DNA of 64,000 nucleotides from DATAEG01 sp963703085 (GTDB lineage: Bacteria; Actinomycetota; Actinomycetes; Mycobacteriales; Jatrophihabitantaceae), in contig OY969789.1 in the NCBI GenBank assembly GCA_963703085.1, forward strand, positions 1,922,001-1,986,000. The letters run 5' to 3'. Below are positions 9,194 to 16,379 of this stretch, in pieces (position 1 is the first letter of the stretch; each line of letters opens with the position of its first letter). The notes beneath the pieces were generated by a model, which was not told the origin of the DNA, did not search any database, and saw only the letters and a program-made list of their open reading frames with translations. Both the position numbers and the translations under genes were made by a program.

Positions 9194-10405
9194 GTGGATA
9201 CCGGCGCGCGGTTCCGGGCCCGTGACTCGATCCTGGTGACGTACCTGTTCACCGCAACCATGCTGGGCACCACCCTGCCGACGCCGCTGTACTCCATCTA
9301 CGCAGCGCACCTGTCCCTCTCGCCGACGATGATCACAGTGATCTTCGCGTGCTACGCGGCCGGCGTGCTCGGCACCCTCCAGTTGTTCGGCCGCCTGTCC
9401 GACCACGTCGGCCGTCGGGCGGTCGTGATCGCCGCTGTCGTGGCATCCGCGGTGAGTGCAGTGCTGTTCATGACGACGGAGAACCTGCCGGCGCTGCTCG
9501 CCGGCCGGCTCATCTCGGGGATCTCGGCCGGACTGATCACCGGCGCGGCGACCGCCTATCTCGCCGAACTTGAAGACGGCCGGGCGGGTCCCAGTCGAGC
9601 GGCGGTGCTCTCCACGACGGCCAACATGGGTGGTCTGGCATTGGGACCGCTGCTCGCCGGCGTTCTCGCCGGGCACTTCGCGCATCCGACGGTGGTGCCG
9701 TTCGCCGCGGACCTCGTACTGCTCGCACCGGTCTTGCTGGTGCCGCTGCTGGGGCTGCCCGAGTCCGTCACAGACCGGGATGGTTGGCGCAAGGGTGTCG
9801 CGTTGCAGCGGATCGGGGTGCCGCGACAGATTCGGGTGCCGTTCCTGGCCGCCGCGATCGCCACGCTCGCCGGGTTCGCGTTGTTGGGCTTCACCAACGC
9901 ACTGGCAGGTCAGGTTCTTTCCGAGGGACTCGGCAACCGCAGTCGCCAGACCGCCGGCGTGATTGCCTTCTTGGTGTTCGCGGCGGCATGCGGTGCGCAG
10001 TTGGTGGTCGGAACGATCTCCGGTCAAGCGGCGGAGCTGGTCGGTCTGACGCTCTTGCCCGTTGGCTCGGTGATCCTCGTTGCGGCAGTGTTCGCGGCAT
10101 CGATGTGGCTGCTGGTGCTGGGTGTGGTCGTCGGCGGATTCGGTGCGGGTCTCGCCTTCCGAGCCGCGCTTGCCGCTGTCACCGACATGGCGCCGCCGCA
10201 GCGGCGCGGTGAAGTCATCTCCACGTTCTTTCTTGCCGCTTACGTTGGCATCGCCGTGCCGGTCGTTGCGGCCGGGGTGCTGGTCACTACCACGACCCTG
10301 CGGGTCGCGACGACTGCACTCGCGGTGTTCATCGTTGTCTTGGTGTGCGCGGCGGGCGCGACGATTGTTGCCAACCGGCGCGAGGTGGCCCAGGGCGTGC
10401 GGTGA
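9194..10405 (+). CDS. MFS transporter
   Basis: 403 residues and about twelve hydrophobic segments, consistent with a drug or metabolite exporter of the major facilitator superfamily. The motif A region GRLSDHVGRRAVV follows the second membrane segment near residues 71-83, and ALGPLLAGVLAG fits the exporter-type motif in segment 5. GTG 9194 is preferred over ATG 9170 because a TACCTT box stands six bases before it and no ribosome site precedes 9170. It lies 40 bp after threonine aldolase but seems to have its own promoter. Substrate unknown. Confidence 0.85.
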   Translation: MDTGARFRARDSILVTYLFTATMLGTTLPTPLYSIYAAHLSLSPTMITVIFACYAAGVLGTLQLFGRLSDHVGRRAVVIAAVVASAVSAVLFMTTENLPALLAGRLISGISAGLITGAATAYLAELEDGRAGPSRAAVLSTTANMGGLALGPLLAGVLAGHFAHPTVVPFAADLVLLAPVLLVPLLGLPESVTDRDGWRKGVALQRIGVPRQIRVPFLAAAIATLAGFALLGFTNALAGQVLSEGLGNRSRQTAGVIAFLVFAAACGAQLVVGTISGQAAELVGLTLLPVGSVILVAAVFAASMWLLVLGVVVGGFGAGLAFRAALAAVTDMAPPQRRGEVISTFFLAAYVGIAVPVVAAGVLVTTTTLRVATTALAVFIVVLVCAAGATIVANRREVAQGVR

Positions 10406-10415
10406 GCGTGCCCGG

Positions 10416-11183
10416 TCAGTCGGGCTGCGCGACGATGAGTCGCAGCGACCCGTCGTACTCCGGTTGGCTGCGCAACGCGCCGTAGCGCCGATCCCACTCA
10501 CCGGAGTCCAGATCGGCCCGCAGCCGCGCGACGGCACGCTCGACGACGTCCGGCTCGACGAAACCCCAGGCAGACTGCGACCGCCGGACCGCAGGGTCGA
10601 GGAATCCTTCCGGGCGCGCGTAGTAGGCCTCGAAGAAACCGTCGACACAGTCGATCGGCACCGGGATGCTCGTCACCGTGCTGGTGCCGCCGAGCACTCC
10701 GCGGACGTGCGCGATGTCCGGGAAGCGACGCTGCTCGTTGGCGATCAGTTCGGGTGCGTAGTCGGCCAGCCAGAACCGGTCGATGGCTGCCCCATCGATG
10801 ACCAGGAGGACGACCGGCCCGCGGCTCACCCGACGCAGCTCGCGCAGCCCGCGGTCCAGGTCGGGCCATTGGTGGATGGTGATGGTGGCCATCGCCGCGT
10901 CGAAGCTGTTGTCGGCGAAGGGCAGATCTTCGGCGACCGCGTCGATCGCGGCGGACAGGTGCGCGGGTCGCTGCGCTCGCATCGACTCGGAGGGCTCCAC
11001 CGCCGTGACCTCGCGGTCGTCCGGTTCGTATGAGCCGGCACCCGCGCCGACGTTCAGCACGGTGCGTGCTGAGCCCAGCGCAGCGTGCACGCGTGCTGCG
11101 ATGCGCGGATCGGTCCTTCGCTGCACGACGTAGCCGCTGCCGCCCGTTTCGTAGTCGTAGTCGCCGGCGATCCGGGTGGGCAT
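10416..11183 (-). CDS. Class I SAM-dependent methyltransferase
   Basis: 255 residues. Motif I is VLNVGAGAGSYEP near residues 43-55, the acidic residue ending strand 2 is in VTAVEPSESM, and motif IV is the FDAAMATITIHQWPD segment near residue 97. This is a methyltransferase of the UbiE/Methyltransf_11 type acting on an unknown small molecule. The ATG at 11183 has a GAGGAG ribosome site 14 bases upstream. It converges with the MFS gene with a ten-base gap. No operon partner is visible. Confidence 0.87.
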   Translation of the reverse strand: MPTRIAGDYDYETGGSGYVVQRRTDPRIAARVHAALGSARTVLNVGAGAGSYEPDDREVTAVEPSESMRAQRPAHLSAAIDAVAEDLPFADNSFDAAMATITIHQWPDLDRGLRELRRVSRGPVVLLVIDGAAIDRFWLADYAPELIANEQRRFPDIAHVRGVLGGTSTVTSIPVPIDCVDGFFEAYYARPEGFLDPAVRRSQSAWGFVEPDVVERAVARLRADLDSGEWDRRYGALRSQPEYDGSLRLIVAQPD

Positions 11184-11304
11184 GTGGGGCAGCTCCTCTG
11201 TCTACGGACGGTGCGTGGCCGCGCTGAATCAGCGCCCGCAGCTCCTCCAGCATCCTGGACGACGCAAACGGTTGCTCATCGGGCGCCCCGTTTCGCGCAG
11301 CGCA

Positions 11305-11310
11305 TAGGGT
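11305..11310 (+). promoter_or_regulatory. -10 box (TAGGGT) before the GTG at 11319
   Basis: TAGGGT lies eight bases before GTG 11319, compatible with a leaderless start, and supports choosing this start over a longer frame opening at 11085. Confidence 0.35.
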
Positions 11311-11318
11311 GCGTAGTC

Positions 11319-11972
11319 GTGGACCCCGTGGACCCGCAAGCGATCGGGCCGGTTACGGCCGATGACGTGGACACCGTGGCGCAGGACGCGATTGCGGCGC
11401 TGTGGACCGTTGCCGAGCAGGACTGGCACGTGCCCGCGGGCGAACTCGACTGGGATTGCTGGGAGACCCTCGAGCACGCCGCAGACGATTTGTTCGCCTA
11501 CGCCGGCCAACTGCTGCCGCATACACCGCCGGCCACCGCGGACGTGCCGTTCGTGCTCCGTCAGCAACGCGCGGGCGGCCCGCGGTCGACCATCTTCGCT
11601 CAACCGGAAGGCGGCAATGCCGGGCTGATCCAGGTGTTCGAGACCTGCGGCGGGTTTCTGTCCGCCGCGGTACGGACCGCAGCACCGCAGACTTTGGCAC
11701 ACCACATCTTCGGCGCGGCCGACCCGGCGGGCTTCGCCGCGATGGGTGTGATCGAGGTGCTGGTGCACCTTCACGACATTGCGGGGGGACTCGGCTTCGC
11801 TTGGTTGCCCGATGAAGGCGTGTGTCAGCGGGCGCTGGCGCGGCTGTTCCCGGACGCGCCCACCGAGGTGGCCCCGTGGCAGGCGCTGCTCTGGTCCACC
11901 GGCCGCACCGCGCTGCCGAACCGGCCCCGACTGACCCGGTGGCGCTGGTACAGCGCACCAGCGCCGTCCTAA
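11319..11972 (+). CDS. Maleylpyruvate isomerase N-terminal / DinB-like protein
   Basis: 217 residues. LDWDCWETLEHAADDLFAYAGQL near residues 39-61 and VLVHLHDIAGGLGF near residue 151 resemble the mycothiol-dependent maleylpyruvate isomerase / DinB four-helix fold, with the helix-borne histidines that bind a metal. Such proteins act in thiol-dependent transfer or isomerisation. This member has no catabolic partner nearby, so its reaction is unknown. The GTG start at 11319 is supported by the TAGGGT box. Confidence 0.7.
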   Translation: MDPVDPQAIGPVTADDVDTVAQDAIAALWTVAEQDWHVPAGELDWDCWETLEHAADDLFAYAGQLLPHTPPATADVPFVLRQQRAGGPRSTIFAQPEGGNAGLIQVFETCGGFLSAAVRTAAPQTLAHHIFGAADPAGFAAMGVIEVLVHLHDIAGGLGFAWLPDEGVCQRALARLFPDAPTEVAPWQALLWSTGRTALPNRPRLTRWRWYSAPAPS

Positions 11973-12026
11973 GCGCCGCTGGTCTTGAGCCGGCTACCGT
12001 TCAGATCATGAACGATTGAGGTTTGG

Positions 12027-12032
12027 TACGGT
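12027..12032 (+). promoter_or_regulatory. -10 box of a leaderless promoter (TACGGT)
   Basis: TACGGT stands exactly six bases before ATG 12039. The in-frame GTG at 12033 would directly abut the -10 box and is therefore unlikely to be the start. Confidence 0.5.
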
Positions 12033-12038
12033 GTGGTC

Positions 12039-12542
12039 ATGGCTAACGTCAGTGCCAGCCGCGGCGGAATCGCGTTCTTGCTCGCTCAGCTCGGTCACCA
12101 CGCGGCAGAGCGTTTCGCGGAACGCATCGCCGTCCTCGACCTGACCCCACCGCAGGCCGGCATCCTGCGTGCCATCGCTGCCGAGCCGGGCCGTAGCCAG
12201 CAGGCGCTGAGCGTGCAGCTCGGCCTGCTGCCCAGCCGGGTGGTCGCGTTCGTCGACGAGCTGGAGCAGCGCGGTTGCGTCGAGCGCCGACGTCACCCGA
12301 CGGACCGCCGGCTGCATGCACTGCATCTCACCGCCGCCGGCCAGGCACTGATGAAGGAGATCGGCAAGGTTGCCCGGCAGCACGACCAAGAGATCACCGC
12401 CGGCTTGGACGACGACGACCGCGCCACCCTGTTGGAGTTGCTGGCGCGCCTTGCCAGCGAGCACGAGCTGGCCCCCGGCGTGCACCCGGGTTACCGCGCG
12501 ATCGGAAGGCCTGGCAAGCAGGCTGAGGCAGACGCTGGCTGA
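12039..12542 (+). CDS. MarR family transcriptional regulator
   Basis: 167 residues with a central winged helix-turn-helix: LTPPQAGILRAIAAEPGRSQQALSVQLG (about 35-62), and the wing ending in RRRHPTDRRLHALHLTAAG near residues 84-102, the DxR(R) wing signature of MarR. The N- and C-terminal helices would form the dimer interface. It probably represses its own or a neighbouring gene; no inverted repeat is evident over its start. Leaderless start at ATG 12039. Confidence 0.88.
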   Translation: MANVSASRGGIAFLLAQLGHHAAERFAERIAVLDLTPPQAGILRAIAAEPGRSQQALSVQLGLLPSRVVAFVDELEQRGCVERRRHPTDRRLHALHLTAAGQALMKEIGKVARQHDQEITAGLDDDDRATLLELLARLASEHELAPGVHPGYRAIGRPGKQAEADAG

Positions 12543-12606
12543 CGCAACAGACGCAGCCTGGTCTGGTTGCTGCGCGCACCGCCCGGGCGGGCGCCGGTCA
12601 GGACAG

Positions 12607-13047
12607 CTAGCCGCTGCGCTGCTCCTCGAGCACCCGGGTCATCGTGGTGACGACCTCATCGCCCAACCTCTCGAACTCGCTGCGTAGGAACGGTCCGGCC
12701 AGCTTCGCCAGGCCGTGGAACTCGATGCTCGCCGTGTAGGTGATCGTGGTGCGATCCCCCTCGGCGGCGAAGGAGAGATCATCGGTTGAGGTGGCGGTCT
12801 TGTTCGTCCCGCGGAAGGTGAGGTGATCCGCGGTCAGGCGGACCAGCTCGTAGTCCAGTTCGGTCTCCCGCCCGCGGAACTCCGATACGTTGTGCCAGCT
12901 GGATCCGGTGACCACCGGGCCGCCGTCCTTGCGCCGACAGGATTTCGTCCCGGGATCCCAGGCCTCAGCATGGGCGAAGTCCTTCAGATAGTCGACCACC
13001 TCCTCCAGCGGCGCCGCCACGGTGAATGTGCGCTGTACCTGCACCAT
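12607..13047 (-). CDS. SRPBCC (START-like) family protein
   Basis: 146 residues starting MVQVQRTFTVAAPLEEVVDYL, the usual beginning of the Bet v1/START-like ligand-binding fold (polyketide cyclase/dehydrase group). The strand pattern with STDDLSFAAEGDRTTITYTAS and the long C-terminal helix FERLGDEVVTTMTRVLEE fits. These proteins hold hydrophobic ligands; no substrate can be named. The ATG at 13047 has a strong GGGAGGGGA ribosome site. It lies 49 bp downstream of the squalene-cyclase-like gene on the same strand and may be co-expressed. Confidence 0.82.
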   Translation of the reverse strand: MVQVQRTFTVAAPLEEVVDYLKDFAHAEAWDPGTKSCRRKDGGPVVTGSSWHNVSEFRGRETELDYELVRLTADHLTFRGTNKTATSTDDLSFAAEGDRTTITYTASIEFHGLAKLAGPFLRSEFERLGDEVVTTMTRVLEEQRSG

Positions 13048-13096
13048 CGGGTCCCCTCCCGTCGCAGAACTCGTTCTGAACCTGGATGCGCTGCGC

Positions 13097-14041
13097 TCAG
13101 CGAGCCTGACCGTCGTACCAGTCCAGCACCCGAAGGGCGCGCAGCGTGTTCCACCGGCTGGGCTGCCCATCGCCGTCTTCCATCGTGATGTGCACCGCGC
13201 CGGGATGAGTGTTCTCCAGCAGCCAGGTGCCGTCCGGCTGTTGCTTGGAGCGCAGCATCGCGATCGCCTCGTTGAGTCGGGCATCCGGCGGATCGCCGCT
13301 GTCGCGGAAATAGTCCAGGGCGCGCAGCACGTCGTAGTGCCACCAGGTGGGGAACGAGAACCGCAGCCAGTCCTCATCGACGACCTCGCCGGTGCTCAGC
13401 CGACGGAACAGCCGGCGCTGCAGCAGATACTCCTCACCGCCCCGGCGCGCCGCGACGCCGGCCGCCGACCCGCCGGTCGCTCGCTCGTGCTCGAGCAGCC
13501 CGTCGAGCACGCAGATCGTCGTCGCGAACGATGAGCGCACCGAGCCGTTCTCGGCCTCGCAGTTCCAGCCGCCGTCAGCGAGTTGCTCGCCGAGCAGCCG
13601 GTCGACGATGCCGTCGACATCCGCTCCGAAGTAGGCGCCGATCGCGACGGTTCGGCCGTTGATGCACGGCTCGACTTCGCCGGCGAAGAACGGCTGCCCG
13701 GCGTGCTCCCACCGACAGTTCTCGCGCACCAACGCGACGGTCTCGCGGACCGGCGGGGCGGTCGGCTCGATGCCGAAGTCGCGCAGCAGCGTCAACGTGG
13801 GGAAGGTCGAGGTCCACGGCTGGCCCTGGGAGAAGTCGCCGCGGAAGTCGGACGGGAAGCACGCGCCGTCGGCCCACTGTCCGTCAGCGCCGCGAAGCGC
13901 AAGCAACTGAGCGCCCCAGCCGTCAGTCGCGACCCGCTCCCGCTCCGCCGCGACCTCCTCCGGCGGCGCACCGGTCAGATCGCGCAGCGCCTGCCAGCGC
14001 AGCGACGGGTCGGAGTCGAGCAGCCAGTCCAGGACCGTCAT
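13097..14041 (-). CDS. Squalene-cyclase/prenyltransferase-fold protein
   Basis: 314 residues with repeated QW-like turns (GADGQWADGACF, LADGGWNCE, QPDGTWLLENT) spaced along helical pairs, the pattern of the alpha/alpha toroid shared by squalene cyclases and prenyltransferase beta subunits. The DxDD acid motif of true cyclases is not seen, so it is more likely a non-catalytic or distantly related family member. It starts MTVLDWLLDSDPSLRWQALRDL; ATG 14041 is chosen because TACCTT stands six bases upstream. The frame stays open further upstream, but that part is antisense to the GT2 gene's end. Confidence 0.65.
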   Translation of the reverse strand: MTVLDWLLDSDPSLRWQALRDLTGAPPEEVAAERERVATDGWGAQLLALRGADGQWADGACFPSDFRGDFSQGQPWTSTFPTLTLLRDFGIEPTAPPVRETVALVRENCRWEHAGQPFFAGEVEPCINGRTVAIGAYFGADVDGIVDRLLGEQLADGGWNCEAENGSVRSSFATTICVLDGLLEHERATGGSAAGVAARRGGEEYLLQRRLFRRLSTGEVVDEDWLRFSFPTWWHYDVLRALDYFRDSGDPPDARLNEAIAMLRSKQQPDGTWLLENTHPGAVHITMEDGDGQPSRWNTLRALRVLDWYDGQAR

Positions 14042-14047
14042 GCAACG

Positions 14048-14053
14048 AAGGTA
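14048..14053 (-). promoter_or_regulatory. -10 box of a leaderless promoter (TACCTT)
   Basis: Read on the minus strand, TACCTT (14053-14048) is followed by six bases and ATG 14041. Confidence 0.45.
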
Positions 14054-14085
14054 GCGCCGTATCCAGACGACGTCCGCTCGATCCC

Positions 14086-15132
14086 TCAGCCCCGTCGTCG
14101 AGCCCGGCCACTCAGGAGATCGGCGGCGCAACGCCAGAGGAATCCGGCGCCCCAAGAGAGATGCATCGTCATCAAGGCGATCGGATACCAGAGCAGTGCG
14201 CGGGCACCTAGGCCGCGGCCGGTCAGTGCCGAGCCGACCAGGATGAACAGCAGGTAGCCGAGTGGAACGAGTGCCGCGATCAACGCGACCGGGACGCTGC
14301 GCCACCAGAGCGCGTCGAGCAGCAATACCAGTGCGGCCAGCGCCAGTGCCGAGGTCGCGACCGGCGCGGCGAGGTAGCGCACGCTCGCCGTGCCGGGGTA
14401 GTCCCGGATGATCTGCCAGCGCCACGTCCCGGTCATCCGGAACTGACGAAACAGCTGCCCGATGTTGGCCCGGGGGCGGTAGGCGACCCTGAGGCGCGGG
14501 TCGAACCAGATCAGCCCGCCATCCTGCTGGATGCGGTGGTTGAGCTCCCAGTCCTGCGCGCGGATGTACCTCTCGTCGAACCCGCCCTGTGCGGTCAGGA
14601 TGTCGCGCCGGAATGCCCCGAGGTACACCGTCGGTGCCGGACCGGCCGCGCCGCCGACGTGGAAGGAGACCGAGCCCAATCCGATCCGACGCGACATGGC
14701 TCGGGCGACGGCGCACTCGAACGGAGTCGTGCCCTCGGGGACCATCATCCCGCCGGCATTGGCGGCGCCGGTCCGCTGCAAGTCTTCGACCACCAGCCGG
14801 ACGTAGTCGCCGGGCAGTTCGGCGTGACCGTCAGTCCGGATGACGAACGGGGTCTGCGGATCAGTCCGCGCGATCGCGATGTTCAATCCCGCCGGAGTCC
14901 GCCCGGTCGGGTTGGCGGTGACGGTGAGCCGCGGGTAGGTCGCCCTGAGCCGTTCGGCGACGGCCTCGGTCCCGTCCCGGGACGGCGCGATGGCGACGAC
15001 CAGCTCGATGGGGCCCGGGTAGTCCTGCTCGAACACGCTTCGCACCGCCGCGGCCAGATGCCGGCTCTCGTTCAACACGGCCATGACAACAGAGACAGGT
15101 GGCGCGGATCTGTCCGCATTGCCTGATGTCAC
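14086..15132 (-). CDS. Family 2 glycosyltransferase, membrane anchored
   Basis: 348 residues. The GT-A domain starts VSVVMAVLNESRHLAAAVRSVF near residue 13, with the metal-site segment FVIRTDGHAELPGDYV near 96 and the acceptor-site region YIRAQDWELNHRIQQDGG (ED-type acid plus QxxRW-like FRQFRMTGTWRW). Three or so hydrophobic segments follow residue 250. It resembles ExoA/succinoglycan-type glycosyltransferases that extend cell-surface polysaccharides. No other polysaccharide genes are adjacent. The GTG at 15132 is preceded on the minus strand by TATGCT (15146-15141), eight bases away. Confidence 0.87.
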   Translation of the reverse strand: MTSGNADRSAPPVSVVMAVLNESRHLAAAVRSVFEQDYPGPIELVVAIAPSRDGTEAVAERLRATYPRLTVTANPTGRTPAGLNIAIARTDPQTPFVIRTDGHAELPGDYVRLVVEDLQRTGAANAGGMMVPEGTTPFECAVARAMSRRIGLGSVSFHVGGAAGPAPTVYLGAFRRDILTAQGGFDERYIRAQDWELNHRIQQDGGLIWFDPRLRVAYRPRANIGQLFRQFRMTGTWRWQIIRDYPGTASVRYLAAPVATSALALAALVLLLDALWWRSVPVALIAALVPLGYLLFILVGSALTGRGLGARALLWYPIALMTMHLSWGAGFLWRCAADLLSGRARRRG

Positions 15133-15140
15133 GACGGCCG

Positions 15141-15146
15141 AGCATA
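15141..15146 (-). promoter_or_regulatory. -10 box (TATGCT) of the GT2 gene
   Basis: TATGCT on the minus strand, eight bases before GTG 15132; the transcript would have essentially no leader. Confidence 0.4.
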
Positions 15147-15187
15147 GCTGCCGGCCGAGTAGCCGCCGGGTCGTCGGCGGCGCTGGC

Positions 15188-15193
15188 TACCGT
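15188..15193 (+). promoter_or_regulatory. -10 box of a leaderless promoter (TACCGT)
   Basis: TACCGT, then six bases, then ATG 15200. It lies in the short divergent region shared with the GT2 gene. Confidence 0.5.
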
Positions 15194-15199
15194 TACCGG

Positions 15200-15622
15200 A
15201 TGAAGCAACGACTCAGCTTGGTCACCCTCGGCGTCGCGGACCTGCCCCGCGCCAAGGGGTTCTACGAAGCCCTCGGATGGACGACCGACTCCGACCTCGA
15301 GCAGGGCGTGATCTTCTTCCAATGCGGCGGCATGGTCCTCGGGCTGTGGGGCCGTGCCGAACTCGCCGAGGACACCGGCGTGCCGGACAACGGCGGGTGG
15401 GGCGGCATCACGTTGGCGCACAACGTCAGCTCGCCCGATGAGGTCGATGCGGTGCTCGCCGAAGCGGCCGCGGCCGGCGGGGCGGTGGTGCGCCCCGGCG
15501 CCGCGACCTCCTGGGGCGGGTACAGCGGACTGTTCGCCGACCCAGACGGCCATTCCTGGGAGGTCGCGCACAACCCCTTCTGGACGATCGCCCCGGACGG
15601 GTCGGTTCGCCTGCCGAGCTGA
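15200..15622 (+). CDS. VOC family protein (glyoxalase/bleomycin-resistance fold)
   Basis: 140 residues. It opens LSLVTLGVADLPRAKGFYEALGW, the typical first beta-alpha unit of the vicinal oxygen chelate fold, and closes with GYSGLFADPDGHSWEVAHNPF, the conserved second-half segment DPDGHxWE. Members include dioxygenases, lyases and antibiotic-binding proteins; this small subgroup usually has no assigned reaction. The start at 15200 is supported by the TACCGT box. Confidence 0.88.
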   Translation: MKQRLSLVTLGVADLPRAKGFYEALGWTTDSDLEQGVIFFQCGGMVLGLWGRAELAEDTGVPDNGGWGGITLAHNVSSPDEVDAVLAEAAAAGGAVVRPGAATSWGGYSGLFADPDGHSWEVAHNPFWTIAPDGSVRLPS

Positions 15623-15686
15623 CCGGGTTCGCCCATCGGTTGGCGATACAGCCCGCGAACGTCGAACGCGTGTATGAATACGGCGC

Positions 15687-15692
15687 TATGCT
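15687..15692 (+). promoter_or_regulatory. -10 box of a leaderless promoter (TATGCT)
   Basis: TATGCT followed by six bases and ATG 15699; one of the best matches to the pattern seen across this window. Confidence 0.5.
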
Positions 15693-15698
15693 GGGCGG

Positions 15699-16325
15699 AT
15701 GAGTTTCCAGGCCTCACTCCTGGACGGAGCGGTGGACGCCCCGGTCATCGGCTCGCTCGATGAACAGCTACGGCGCACCGAGCTGACCGACGGCGCGTGG
15801 ATCGACGTGCGGCCCGGTTGGGTGACCGGCGCAGACCTCTTGTTCGAGCGACTGCAACGCGACGTGCCCTGGCAGGCCGAACGCCGGCCGATGTACGACC
15901 GGGTCGTCGATGTGCCGCGATTGCTCTGCCACTACGACGAGGGCGCGACGCTGCCGGATCCTGTTCTGCGGCAAGCCTTCGATGCACTCAGCGAGCACTA
16001 TCGCGCCGAACTCGGCGAACCGTTCCGCACCGCGGGCCTGTGCCTCTATCGCGACGGGCGCGACAGCGTGGCCTGGCACGGTGATCGCATCGGGCGCGGC
16101 AACACAGAGGACACCATGGTGGCGATCCTGGCGCTCGGTACGCCGCGGCCGTTGCTGCTGCGGCCCCGAGGGGGCGGCGAGGTGCTGCGCTGCGGGCTCG
16201 GCCACGGCGACCTGATCGTGATGGGTGGCAGCTGCCAACGGACCTGGGAGCACGCCATCCCGAAAACAGCGCGGGCTGTCGGCCCCCGGATCAGCGTCCA
16301 GTTCCGTCCTCGCGGAGTCCGCTGA
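15699..16325 (+). CDS. AlkB-like 2-oxoglutarate/Fe(II) dioxygenase
   Basis: 208 residues. The iron ligands are visible as HxD in AWHGDRIG (about residue 126) and the distal His in TWEHAIPKT (about 183); the 2-oxoglutarate-binding arginine is in RISVQFRPRG near the C-terminus. The middle segment MYDRVVDVPRLLCHY matches the substrate-lid region of AlkB homologues. The family removes alkyl groups from DNA or RNA bases by oxidative demethylation. It is a single gene with its own leaderless promoter; no ada gene is adjacent. It converges with lon. Confidence 0.9.
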   Translation: MSFQASLLDGAVDAPVIGSLDEQLRRTELTDGAWIDVRPGWVTGADLLFERLQRDVPWQAERRPMYDRVVDVPRLLCHYDEGATLPDPVLRQAFDALSEHYRAELGEPFRTAGLCLYRDGRDSVAWHGDRIGRGNTEDTMVAILALGTPRPLLLRPRGGGEVLRCGLGHGDLIVMGGSCQRTWEHAIPKTARAVGPRISVQFRPRGVR

Positions 16326-16343
16326 CACCCGCACCGCAACGGA

Positions 16344-16358
16344 CGGGCACGATGCCCG
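16344..16358. terminator. Short hairpin between convergent alkB-like gene and lon
   Basis: CGGGCA-CGA-TGCCCG, a perfect six-pair stem with a three-base loop between the two stop codons. No T-tract follows, as is common for high-GC terminators, so function is tentative. Confidence 0.4.
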
Positions 16359-16379
16359 CATCCAGGGGCCGCGAGCCGA

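Noticed and set aside
14042..14716. Upstream extension of the squalene-cyclase-like gene
   Set aside because: Same-strand frame overlapping the end of the GT2 gene; the leaderless box before ATG 14041 favours the shorter start.
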